A stretch of 64,000 bases of DNA, from NCBI GenBank assembly GCA_964017065.1, contig OZ024792.1, positions 2,501 to 66,500 on the forward strand, in the 5' to 3' direction. The stretch comes from Haliclona indistincta (lineage: Eukaryota; Porifera; Demospongiae; Haplosclerida; Chalinidae). Under the pieces are notes generated by a model. That model did not search any database. It worked only from the letters and a program-made list of their open reading frames with translations, and was not told the DNA's origin. Positions 10,732-20,339 of this stretch are shown here, in pieces. The number at the start of each line of letters is the position of its first letter. Position 1 is the stretch's first letter. Position numbers and translations under genes: made by a program.

Positions 10732-11188
10732 CTACCATGATTTTAATATTAAAAAATTAAGCCCGAGTATACCCATTGCGGATAAATTTTCTACAACAAT
10801 TACCTCCTGCTGAACCTTGACCTCTTGAACAGCAATACTCAGCTTTGCTACTCCCAGAAATTGAACTGGAGATCCGTCCACGCTGATCAACTTGCTTCCG
10901 TTCCAAGGTTGAAGAGGAGTATTTTTTTGTGTTTGCACTATCTCAGACATCTTTTCTCAGCAGACAAACTGCAGCTCCAGTGTCCAAGACAAAATCGACT
11001 GAGATTCCATTGACAACACCCGAAATATAGTACGCTGCTACAGGATTAATAGGGAACACAGTAATAGCATCAGAATTAGTACACTTTATGTGGGTCTCAG
11101 TTTTAACATCACCCTCACGCGCTTGACCCGTGACGCGGAGGGTATCTAGTTTCCCTGTTGCTGCTGTTGCTGTCTTCGAGATGCGCAT
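10732..11188 (-). pseudogene. pro: Retroelement aspartic protease, split by frameshift
   Basis: Two overlapping minus frames: 10943-11188 holds the active-site triplet in VDFVLDTGAAVCLL, and 10732-10950 holds the C-terminal flap/ILGLNFL region (family ILGxDFL). A normal Ty3-type protease has both in one frame, so a frameshift near 10945 breaks it. Another break near 10600-10730 separates it from the RT. Confidence 0.75.
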
Positions 11189-12012
11189 CCACGTGCATAA
11201 TGCCCCTCACGGCCACAGCGATGACAGATAACGGGTGATCTGGGTTCCTGATTAGTCCCTTGAACTCGGCGTGCTGGGCGTCCTGAATTACCACGCTCCC
11301 TGTCAAGTCGGGTCTCCAGCTTATCCATCCGGTTGACAATGCTCTCCATAAGCGAGACTAGACGGGTACCATCTTGTCCTACAGAAGCCATGGAAATTTG
11401 CTCTGTGGGGCCTCCCTCAACAGCCGGTGGTGTGGTCTCGTCCGCAGAGGATAGTTGATTCACCGGGGCTGTTCCAACATTCTGTCGCACCTTCGACATA
11501 CTTGGGGTAGCATACGATTCCATTTCGAGAGTAGCAGTAACAGCCTCATCCAAGTTCTTAGGACGACTCTGCTTCACGCTGAAAGCAATGTGAGGATTAG
11601 TAATTTGCCCCAGGAAAAGAGTTAGAGAAATTTGCTCCCTTGCATCGTCCGGAAGATTGGGATACGCACTATCAGCTAGTAGACGAATATCCTTGGCAAA
11701 TTCAGGCCAACCCTCATTGCGTTGCTTACAGCGAGCTCGCAATTCAGCCAAATAGAGTTCTTTCTTCGAATCCGGCTCGAATCTTTTCTTGAGCCCCTTC
11801 ATAGAACATTCGTAGCTCGTCTTCGTTTCTTCCGAAAACCGTTGATAAGCTGTACGCGCTCTTCCAGTCAGTCGCACTCTCAACCACAACAACTTAGCTT
11901 CTTCTTCCCAACTGTTGACCACTGCCACGTCCTCGAAGTGTGACTCCCATTGAGACCAACTGCCATCTCCAGAGAACGGCTCAGGTAGTACGAGAGGGCG
12001 AACAGCCACCAT
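11146..12012 (-). CDS. gag: Retrotransposon gag with CCHC zinc knuckle
   Basis: Reading from the ATG at 12012, the protein starts with a capsid-like domain (FSGDGSWSQWESHFEDVA, then LTGRARTAYQRF and WPEFAKDIRLLADSAYP) typical of the retrotransposon gag family. A Ser/Thr linker follows, then one zinc knuckle, CHRCGREGHYARGC (C-x2-C-x4-H-x4-C). It would package element RNA. The frame stays open 13 codons further upstream, but this methionine precedes the domain directly. The leader contains a MITE insertion. Confidence 0.82.
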   Translation of the reverse strand: MVAVRPLVLPEPFSGDGSWSQWESHFEDVAVVNSWEEEAKLLWLRVRLTGRARTAYQRFSEETKTSYECSMKGLKKRFEPDSKKELYLAELRARCKQRNEGWPEFAKDIRLLADSAYPNLPDDAREQISLTLFLGQITNPHIAFSVKQSRPKNLDEAVTATLEMESYATPSMSKVRQNVGTAPVNQLSSADETTPPAVEGGPTEQISMASVGQDGTRLVSLMESIVNRMDKLETRLDRERGNSGRPARRVQGTNQEPRSPVICHRCGREGHYARGCASRRQQQQQQGN

Positions 12013-12105
12013 GCGGCAATGTAGCACTGAGCAGGCTAAAGAATAGGACAAAAAAAAGGAAAAACAAAACTATAATGAAGACCGAACACTCGCCTTTGTG
12101 AGCCC

Positions 12106-12713
12106 TTAACCCTTTAACCCCTAATGACGCCTTTTGGCGTCATAATTGACTCCACCTACTCTAGACGTCATAACTAGTGTGAAAAGTGCTCTAGAAAGGT
12201 CAAATCAGGTTTAATTGCAAATTAACTGAAAAAACCCACTGTTTTTCGACGCGCCCTCCCCACTAAACCATAAAGAACACAGGACGGGGGGATTTTTAAA
12301 GGGGGGTGTCCCCCCTTTAATCCGGGGTTGAAAGGGGCGGAGCCCCTCGCCGCTTTCCGCATTTTTGGGGCTTCAGGGTGCCCGGAAATGCATACTTTGG
12401 CATAGAATATGGTCTAAACTGTGCTGTTTGCTCACCTGGACACCACCAGGTTTTTGTATCAGTCACCAGGGCTAAAGGAAGACCAAAATTGGCTGAAAAA
12501 TGACGAGGACGCAGCACTTAAGCGGCTTCAGTTCCGAAGTGGGAGTGGCCAACTCAGACTTTAGTACATGGTCGTAAACTTTGACATGCCAGGAAAAAAC
12601 AGTGCTAGTTTGGAACAGCTAGCGTACTGCATGCTGTAGAAAATCGCAAGACAAACTGTCAGCTTAGAGGAAGTCAAATTTTCGTCAAAATAATTCAGTA
12701 ATTAAAGGGCTAA
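12106..12713. mobile_element. TTAA-flanked MITE in the retroelement leader
   Basis: The left end is TTAACCCTTTAA and the right end is TTAAAGGGCTAA: CCCTTTAA-type terminal repeats with a TTAA target site (one mismatch on the right). The interior has GACGCC-TTTT-GGCGTC palindrome sequence and GC-rich inverted segments. There is no ORF of its own. It separates the primer-binding site from gag. Confidence 0.65.
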
Positions 12714-12911
12714 CAAGGGCACTTTCAACTCCAGTACTAAAGGCGCTCCCACCAATCCAGCTGCTGGACTACTCTGTCCCCACGGCCAACCTAGGGCGTC
12801 GGGGCTCCTGGACAGCCGGACGGAGAGGAACACCAGATGACGGTCGGTACCAAGGAGGCGGAAGCTCAGTTCGCTCGGCAAAGTAGCAGCCCTAGCTGTC
12901 ACGAAGTTCAG

Positions 12912-12932
12912 CAATCCTGCCAACTACGCCAA
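12912..12932 (-). other. Primer-binding site of the LTR element
   Basis: On the minus strand the LTR end GCGTTACA is followed at once by T-TGGCGTAGTTGGCAGGATT, the position and TGG start expected of a tRNA primer-binding site. The tRNA was not identified. Confidence 0.6.
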
Positions 12933-13113
12933 TGTAACGCGTGACAAAATGTACTGTTCAGGGTTGCACAGCAGCAAAGACTGATTCTTAGCAAAAGTAC
13001 AGATTCAGATATACAGGTTTACTCATGACGTACAAAACAATACAATTCATGTTCAGGGTTAAAACATACAGTCAATAACATGAGACCGTAGTACTAGTCT
13101 TGCTGGCGCTACA
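12933..13113 (-). repeat. Long terminal repeat (single copy), ~181 bp
   Basis: Begins TGTAACGCG and ends GGCGCTACA, so it has TGTA...TACA termini. It lies at the correct distance upstream of gag and abuts the primer-binding site. Only one LTR is present, since the other end of the element is missing. Confidence 0.65.
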
Positions 13114-14296
13114 ATCGTAAGATTTCCATTACTCAGCGATGCTGGTGTCTAGCTCAAAACGCATACTTACTATCCTAGACTTTAACTAGCCTATAGCACT
13201 GGCGAAGTTTCGTTCGCTTGAAATAGTCCCTGACAAAATGAGACGTAAAAAATAAAGTTGAAATTAGCCATTAATAACTAGGTCAATAATCACTAATGAG
13301 TATTAAAATGTTTTACAAACTGTAATCTACAAGTACAGGATTTATTTTATAAACTCTGAAAACAGTAAAGTTTATGAATAGAAAGACACGATCCTTTGAA
13401 GATGATTAAAATTAGGCGCACCCGCCACCTTAAGCTTAAGGTGGCGGGTGTACAAATTTCCTGTTATTTCAATCAACATTTTCTGATGTTCTATAAATCC
13501 AATTTTTAATTTGTTTTGATTTATTTGTAGTGCATTCAAAGGAGAATGTATTCTCCTGGCAAGATCTATAAGTAATGGATATTCACAAAGTTACAAGCCT
13601 CTAAAGTTCAGAGTGTATTCTTACCATTTTAGTAGCATTGATCATTCTACTCTACTATACTTTTGCTTGCTACAAGAGATTATTGATACTAAGAAAGTTA
13701 CGTATGCTTTTGCGATTGAATGTACAGAAACAAAGTTATCATAATTTATATACTTAATTAAGTCAATTACTGTAATAAATTTACTATTTATTTTAAAATG
13801 AAAGAAGCTATAGCCAAAGTAATATGTAGGATTGTAGAGCTTGGTGTTGTGCATTAAAAGCCTGAGTAACTAAGATCACCACACTATTAGGGAGGCACGG
13901 TAGTGTCTCCCTATGTAGGGTTGAACGGAAAAACAAGATGGCGGCTACATACAACGTTCAAACGCTGATATCTCCACCTGGTGATGAATTTTATACGTCC
14001 AAAGACACTTCGATCTGCTATCTGGCGTTGCCCCATCTTACAGTAGCAAGGAGATTGCTCGAAATTGTTGCTAAAGTGACGAACCTGGAAACGGTGAAAA
14101 TCGAGTTTCGTCATCTTCGTTTTCTTCTTCTTTCTTCTTCCACTCGCCTAGCGCCTTTACGCGAGCAGTGCCGAGACCAAAACACCCACGAACAGTCGTG
14201 AAATTCTCCTGGCAGGTGCCTTTTGAACATTGTTTTTAGCGAAACGACGATCTAAATTCCGCGAGTTCTCGATCGTGATCCATTGTCAGCTAAGTG

Positions 14297-14965
14297 TTAA
14301 GGTGTGTCCACACTATGTAGTGAATGCGCATTCGATCCGGATCGAATGCGCATTGACTGCATCCACACCTAATGCGCATTGGCTAATCCGGTTCGAATCC
14401 GGATTCAGCTAAATCCACCTCCAGAGGTGGTTTCGATCCGGATCGCGCAATTGCGCTTTGCGCATACGGCCTGAAACGAGGTGCGGTTTGCTCTATCATG
14501 TGACTGATCGAAGCGGAGTTGTCTGCCAGTACAGTCTATCTACTTGCTACTAGTCTGCCAGACTGCCACGAGTACTGGCTTTACTGGGCGCTGTTAGGTC
14601 CATACTGGGCGCTGTTAGGCGAATACTGGGCGCTGTAGTATGCTTACGTTCGTTTTCTCCGTGCTCGTGCATGAGCTGTTTCCCTCAGCATCCTACGCGA
14701 AACACTGGACGTTCGAGTGCGCCTGAGAGCCATCCATAGAAAGAACAGCACAGCTAGTGCAGTTCGCGGTACCGCCATCCTGTGTTGGTATACGCGTGAC
14801 TATCATGTGCAAACATGCATGTTGAAACCGCTTCGTCAGTAGTACTACTACTCAGTACTAGTAGTGTGGACGCGATGAATGCGCATTGAATGCGATTTCG
14901 ATTCGCATCGATCAATTCGGTTTGCAAACCGGTTCGAATCCAGTTCAGGTGTGGACACACCTTAA
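14297..14965. mobile_element. Family A TTAA element, complete copy, 669 bp
   Basis: TTAAGGTGTGTCCACAC at the left and GTGTGGACACACCTTAA at the right: 13-bp inverted termini plus a TTAA target on both sides (piggyBac-type, non-autonomous). Subterminal sequences are rich in GAATGCGCATT, GGTTCGAATCC and their complements. The truncated relative is at 6850. Direct CTGGGCGCTGTTAGG repeats lie in the middle. Confidence 0.82.
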
Positions 14966-15360
14966 GGCGCCATTGCTGTGATTGCGCAATACGCACGTGA
15001 CCAAGCAGTGGCTAGCGCACGTGACCAAGCACTAGCTTCAGTATCGCCCCGCCGTATGAATCACGGAGAACACATATTTGTCTGGAGTCTTCGAATAACG
15101 GCAAGCTCGTGTAGGATCACCATTCTGCTCTTGCCTACAAAAAAGTGTGGGCGGGGCTCGTATGCACTGCATCATCTGCATGCATGCGTAGGCGAACTGA
15201 TATGTACACCATAACAATCATTTTTAGCTACAAGTTTAAAATTGTTAATAATAAAGAAAAGCCATCAGCAACTGGAAAACTAAACCAATGGTGGAAACCA
15301 TGACAAAGACGGCTCAGTACGTGCATTATACTTTACTGAAAAAGAAAAAAGGACACAAAC

Positions 15361-15700
15361 AAGAAAATAAAAGGATTTCTATCGAAATCAAAAGGATGTA
15401 GGGCTGTGAAATCTACTACTGGTCTACAATGTAATCTAACAAGGAACAATCATGGAATGGTAACACGGTTGACTTGCTAACAGACCATAGATCCCTACAT
15501 CAGTGGCTGTCAACAGCAACTAGCTGAACTAGCTATAGCCAACCACAGCAGCCACTGATGTAGGGATCTATGGTCTGTTAGCAAGTCAACCGTGTTACCA
15601 TTCCATGATTGTTCCTTGTTAGATTACATTGTAGACCAGTAGTAGATTTCACAGCCCTACATCCTTTTGATTTCGATAGAAATCTTTTTATTTTCTTTTG
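15361..15700. mobile_element. Foldback element, ~150-bp arms
   Basis: The arms 15361-15509 and 15549-15700 are near-perfect inverted repeats around a ~40-bp loop. Each arm carries GATGTAGGG outside and CCCTACATC inside, so each arm is itself bounded by an inverted TGTAGGG pair, as in the composite foldbacks at 21.9, 23.9 and 26.9 kb. 15701-16249 holds the right edge of the family B element and otherwise nothing recognisable. Confidence 0.85.
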
Positions 15701-16249
15701 TCATAGACTTAAGGTAAGAAAATGCAAGAATCGATTATGCACGCGCGCACCGCTAACTAGCACAATGAATTGATTTGAATTCACAATGAATTCCCGCGTA
15801 TCATAACACGTGGGCAGACTAAACATTATTCATTGCATGCAGGCCTGTCAATGTTTACAGAGAACAACTGATCAATTTCATGAATATTAAATACCTCACC
15901 CGCCACCTTAAGAAACAAAATATTTTTCGAGCCGCTAATTTGAAGCGTCAAGTAAACAGCTAGAGTGATCTGTGATTGCAACAGCAGCGTGTTTGCTCGT
16001 CTCTGATAAAACTGCTAAGCTTACAATAGCATTCTACAACTCCATGACAGCATCCGTAAGCTACCTAAGCGTGGTACAGCTTGTGTGAGTGACGCTAAAG
16101 CTTGGGACGTGTTGACCACCGTACGACACTCACTCAGAAAGCTACTCGTGACGACCATATAGTTCTTGTGTAACCTTCCTTGGTTCTGGCAAGTAGTCAT
16201 AAAATGTGTAGCACTAGATACTGGGATGGTCAGCACTTCAAGTATTAGT

Positions 16250-16368
16250 TATATCCCTCCCACGAGGGATGTTGCGTGTATATAGGCCCGACCGCCCGAG
16301 GGCGCGTAGCGCCCGAGGGCGGAGGGCCTATATACCGCAACATCCCGAGTGGGAGGGATATAAGCGAT
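16250..16368. repeat. Long GC-rich hairpin
   Basis: TTATATCCCTCCCACGAGGG near 16250 pairs with the complement ending ~16366. The stem also includes ATGTTGCG, TATATAGGC and GCCCGAGGGCG around a short CGTAGC loop, giving a near-perfect ~57-bp stem. It lies beside the tyrosine-recombinase fragment. Confidence 0.8.
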
Positions 16369-16375
16369 TTATTTC

Positions 16376-17134
16376 CCGTTGCTATGTGGTTGCTATGGAT
16401 TCCTTGGCAACCTATGACGTCAATTTCATTGCCTAGCAACGAGTATGACGTCAATGCAAAAAAATGGCGAGGAGAGCTCTTCAGGCTGTTGATCCCGATT
16501 GGAATCCTAGCGCTAGTTCAGCTTCATCATCATCCAAACCTGTGTCTAGAAAAACTGATTCAAGAAACGACCGGGCACTTATCTACCAGTGGCGTACGCC
16601 AATATGAGCGCTCTACTATTGATCAACAGCGAGCTGTATCACGTATTCTCTCATCGGGTGCATCTACAAGTACTTATGAGGCTGAGCTACGAAGTGTACA
16701 GAATGAAACTGTTGTAAATGAGACTGTTGTGCCTACTGAGCTTCCACCAGTTGCAGCTACACAGCATCCATCAGCACCAATGCATTTCAGTGGATGCACC
16801 GTCACAATCTACAATGCCCCTCCAACAAGTTCCTAGAAAAGACTAGCGTCACATACTACTCTGAATTGTATCATTACATTTGCTTAGTATTGCCAGGAGC
16901 ACCTGGAATGTGTTAAAATTGAATTCTCTGTCATGATTCTTTGTAATAAATGATTGTGGTTACTGACAATACAGCACAGTTCACAGTTGATATAGCACAG
17001 GTCTCGCTAGTAATAGCATTTTTGACCGCATGATACAGCACTTTCACACCTGAAAAAGCTGACTCAGCACATCCGGTAGTGCTATGGCGAAAATATGAAA
17101 CACGTGTATGCATAGCAACCACATAGCAACGGGA
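16376..17134 (+). mobile_element. Element with 23-bp inverted ends carrying a recombinase fragment
   Basis: CCCGTTGCTATGTGGTTGCT at 16376 recurs inverted at ~17112-17134 (AGCAACCACATAGCAACGGG). Between them lies a tyrosine-recombinase C-terminus (16530-16836). Classic Cryptons lack terminal inverted repeats, so the recombinase piece may be a passenger in a MITE. Confidence 0.55.
16530..16836 (+). pseudogene. Crypton-like tyrosine recombinase, C-terminal fragment
   Basis: The frame reads LEKLIQETTGHLSTSGVRQY, ERSTIDQQRAVSRIL, then a Ser/Thr linker and HFSGCTVTIYN before a stop at 16834-16836. The TGH-S-x-x-(V/L)R-x-YER core with a downstream nucleophilic Y is the C-terminal box of the tyrosine recombinases found in Cryptons and Crypton-derived animal proteins. 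The FSGCT-NIYN tail is also common there. The catalytic N-terminal half is missing; the sequence upstream in this frame has no relation to the family. A different frame opens with ATGGCGAGGAGAGCTCTTCA at 16464. Fragment only. Confidence 0.6.
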
Positions 17135-17835
17135 TATAATATATAGAATAGAGCTGTAAAATACAAAGTGCGGATATACCGCTATCGTCGTCTAAAGTAC
17201 ATTAATTATTACGTGTGTATTCCCGCTATCGGCCCTAAAGAGTTATTTGCATCTTTAAAATCCACATAATCATTGAAAGCAAGACGAGAAAGAGCACTGT
17301 TGCAAGTGAGGCTGCCAATGGGCACACCAGTGGGCACCCATTCCAACCTTCTTGGGTCTAGTCAGTGCAGCGCATCACCATTGTCTTTTCTGAATGGACA
17401 CATTCCGCCGAAGACTTCCTTCAAAAGGACAAAAGTGCTTTCTAGAAGGTCAAAGTCGGGACATCAGCTGCTAAATCGGGACAAAATAGGGAAATCAAAT
17501 GGAAAATCTGGACAAAAGTTGTTGTCGGTAGAAAACTAAAGCCTGAACCAAGAGAAATAAGCGATCGCGCGCAATCGAAAAATTCTACAGCTTCCAGGTG
17601 GTCCTAAGAGACGACGAAAATACCAAAACGAAGAAGATTGATCCCTCGGCTCTTGTGGTTTTGATGCTCAAATCGTCGTGAGAGGCTTAGTTTCAGATAT
17701 ATGGAGCCACAAAGATTACATTAGCGGCAACCTCCAACAACGCAATGATACACCATAAGTCCGCCCCCCTGAGTGATTTTCACCCGATGTCAGGCCCCTT
17801 GAGGGATTTCCACATTAAGTCCGCCCCCCTCTACT
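17135..17835. other. Unassigned stretch, no gene recognised
   Basis: The only sizeable frame (from 17273, 88 codons) has no ATG-supported start and no known domain. Two copies of a GTCCGCCCCCCT motif occur near 17760 and 17820. Nothing else is recognised. Confidence 0.5.
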
Positions 17836-18046
17836 ATGCATAATCCACTGTCAAACCTATTTTGCTAAGATGTTGAGCGGCTCACGGTTCTACATGGAAA
17901 GCAACAGTTTGATATTCATTCCAATGCAATTTGCATTGCAGTATTCACACTGGCGTAGAATTTTGTTGAGTGACTCAACACTTCCAAAAGCAGATTTGTT
18001 CCACTCTACTATGCATAATCTACTGTCTAAACTGATGGTTTTTAAA
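17836..18046 (+). repeat. 185-bp satellite G, single unit
   Basis: The unit runs from TTTGCTAAGATGTTGAGCGG through ACGGTTCTACATGGAAAGCA, ATTCACACTGGCGTAGAATT and TTGTTGAGTGACTCAACAC to CTATGCATAATCTACTGTC. The same unit is tandem at 23.4 kb and 28.7 kb. This copy lacks the TTTTTCTAAT segment. Confidence 0.85.
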
Positions 18047-18047
18047 T

Positions 18048-18071
18048 TATCATTGCCGATCGGCAATGATA
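18048..18071. repeat. 24-bp perfect palindrome at a foldback end
   Basis: TATCATTGCCGA followed by its reverse complement. It abuts the TGTAGGGATGACC terminus of the large foldback C1. Near-identical 24-mers lie at 24567-24590 and 28680-28703, the latter abutting the other end of the related foldback C2. Confidence 0.85.
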
Positions 18072-20339
18072 TGTAGGGATGACCTCGAACTAAGATGGCG
18101 GCTACTCATGTGTGAAAATGAGTTTTCGCACATATCTCTACTGTTATACATTTCTACTGCATTTTAACTATCTCTGAGGGAATCTGAAGTTCGAGCGCTT
18201 GTAGGAAGTCTATGAAAGTCACTGAGAGTGCTTGCTTGACGACGAAAATCAAGATGGCGACTCTCAGAGAGCAGTTGCCAGATCTTCGCTGTTTTAGCGT
18301 TCATCGAGAGTCCAGACACCTAGGATTGATCAGAGGATTGTTCTGAGCATGAACATACCTTTGGCGAAGCTGGCAGACGTTTCTAAAGTGGTAAACTGAA
18401 ATCGCCGCCCACGCGAATTGTTCATCTTCTTTCTTTCTTTCTTCTTTCGGTAAGCCTGGCGCTGTCCTGAGTTAACGAATGACTACCAAACCTGCACCAT
18501 CGCACGTGTATATATCTGGGGTAGTGCACTTACTTTTTAGATAGGCATAAAACACTACCAGAAGCGAGTAATCCTTGAAAAACATGGTTTTTGGACCGTT
18601 TTGGACTGTTACAGCAACTCCATTAATTAACCCTCTTGTCTAGGGTCCGCAATGAAAAAATCGACTGTCATAGATTCAGCGGGATGGCGACTCAGTGTGT
18701 AGAGTTACTTGGTACGGACATAGAACGGATAGATATAGAAGCGCCAAGTCTTTCCTTTTTGCAGGAAAAAATAAAACGCTAAAAAATTAGGGGTGGAGCC
18801 TACGAATTGCTTATAAACTATTTTATATTCGAGTTACATTCGATGCACGCGATACAGATTTGTTGTCAAGAATGCACAGCATCGTGCTGTCATGATTTCA
18901 ACACTCTTCGAGGTCGCAACAGCTCCTCTGCATCATTTTCAAGGCGTAATTTGGAAGTGGGCGGGGTCTCCGAGACGCCACAATAACAGTTCTTGGTCAC
19001 TAGCGCTCTTGTACATCGTCCAATAGCAACCCTCATGCACTTTCTGTCCAAGTAGGGTAGCAATGTAATTGCACACCAAGTTTCATCAAATTCATTTGCT
19101 TCCTTCCACCAAATCCAAGAAATACTACAAAATTTTGGATTTGGTGGAAGGAAGCAAATGAACTTGATGAAACTTGGTGTGCAATTACATTGCTACCCTA
19201 CTTGGACAGAAAGTGCATGAGGGTTGCTATTGGACGATGTACAAGAGCGCTAGTGACCAAGAACTGTTATTGTGGCGTCTCGGAGACCCCGCCCACTTCC
19301 AAATTACGCCTTGAAAATGATGCAGAGGAGCTGTTGCGACCTCGAAGAGTGTTGAAATCATGACAGCACGATGCTGTGCATTCTTGACAACAAAACTGTA
19401 TCGCGTGCATCGAATGTAACTCGAAAATAAAATAGTTTATAAGCACTTCGTAGGCTCCACCCCTAATTTTTAGCGTTTAATTTTTTTCCTGCAAAAAGGA
19501 AACACTTGGCGCTTCTCTGTATATCCCTACTATGTCCGTACCAAGCAACTCTACACACTGAGTCGCCATCCCGCTGAATCTGTGACAGTCGATTTTTTCA
19601 TTGCGGACCCTATCTTGTCACTGCTGATCATTGACTCCGCCCACATCAGTTTTGAAACTGAGCTCGGTTCTCGCTTTCTCTCTGCTCTGGGCGCGCTTCT
19701 GCGCGCAAGCTAGAGCCTAAAGGTATGAAGAAGCAGTATACTATGCCCTGGGTAACACTGATCTGTCTATGCTGACATCATGACCCACGGCAGGCGCGAA
19801 CCGGACGACGGTGATGCTACCCGTCTAGCTAGCCAGGCTACTAAAACACTACACGGCGTAAGCTGTACCCATAGGACCCCTGTGCTGTTGACAACTGGAC
19901 ATTGGTCATTGTAAAAAGCTAGAAGCCTCTGTGATCGTGATATCGACATCAACATGCCGAAGCCAGCATGGTACTAGTCTCACTGTTCGGACTAGGCTTC
20001 CAGCCATGATCATATGCATCATAGCTGAGCTGAGTTGTTAGTGTTAGTCTCTTCTTCATCCATTACAGTTTTAAGAAATATCATGTTGTCAACTCATACC
20101 CTCAACCTCTCTAACTAATTTAAACCTTTTCATTATTCTTGTGATTGCCGATAATAACATTCCATGTTCCTTGACTTTCTGTCTAGAGGCTATGCACCTT
20201 CTGATCTACTAGACTAGTATACCTGCTGCTCACAGAGTTGTAAAAATGAGATAAAAGCTAGCATAGAATACAGCTAATAAATTCAAACTGATAGTGATCA
20301 AAAAAGTAACAGGAACAAGTAAAGTAAAAAAGTTTTAAT
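18072..20339. mobile_element. Large foldback family C, left-arm copy C1
   Basis: Starts TGTAGGGATGACC and matches, in order, the left arm of the complete copy C2 (25589-28679): AAGATGGCGGCTACTCATGT, the CTTCTTTCTTTC-rich stretch, ATTGACTCCGCCCACATCAG, and the tail ACAGGAACAAGTAAAGT. It is interrupted by a 972-bp insertion (18641-19612). No matching right arm follows directly; tandem E units and D1 come next. Some short frames in it carry GATGGCG starts but no domain. Confidence 0.75.
18641..19612. mobile_element. Long-TIR element, 2 x 476-bp arms, 7-bp target duplication
   Basis: TAGGGTCCGCAATGAAAAAA at the left end and its complement at 19612 extend into 476-bp inverted arms (18641-19116, 19137-19612) around a 20-bp centre. 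The element is flanked by TCTTGTC on both sides (18634-18640, 19613-19619). The related copy C2 has the empty site CCCTCTTGTCGCTGC at ~26155-26170, which proves the insertion and its borders. No ORF is present; the superfamily is unknown. Confidence 0.92.

Larger units (their letters stand above)
9212..13113 (-). mobile_element. Truncated Ty3/gypsy-type LTR retrotransposon
   Basis: Minus-strand order is LTR (12933-13113), primer-binding site, leader, gag, protease, reverse transcriptase. RNase H and integrase are absent: homology stops just after the RT thumb, and the next sequence is the unrelated ORF at 8473-9240. Several frameshifts separate gag, protease and RT. A TTAA-type MITE (12106-12713) sits in the leader. 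The element is therefore dead and partial. No second LTR was found, so no target duplication can be checked. Confidence 0.85.
13436..15911. mobile_element. Family B TTAA element, 2.5 kb, containing nested insertions
   Basis: Left end TTAAGGTGGCGGGTG (13436) and right end CACCCGCCACCTTAA (ending 15911) form a 15-bp inverted pair with TTAA, a piggyBac-type signature. The same ends bound a 624-bp copy at 36432-37055. A further opposing end (CACCCGCCACCTTAA, 13419-13433) lies just 2 bp to the left, so two elements meet head to head. Inside are a complete family A element (14297-14965) and a hairpin (15361-15700). No transposase was recognised. The ORF starting ATGGCGGCTACATAC at 13938 has no known domain. 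Confidence 0.65.

Noticed and set aside
14380..14400. tRNA B-box-like GGTTCGAATCC
   Set aside because: It is part of the subterminal palindromic sequence of the family A MITE; no cloverleaf or A box fits around it.
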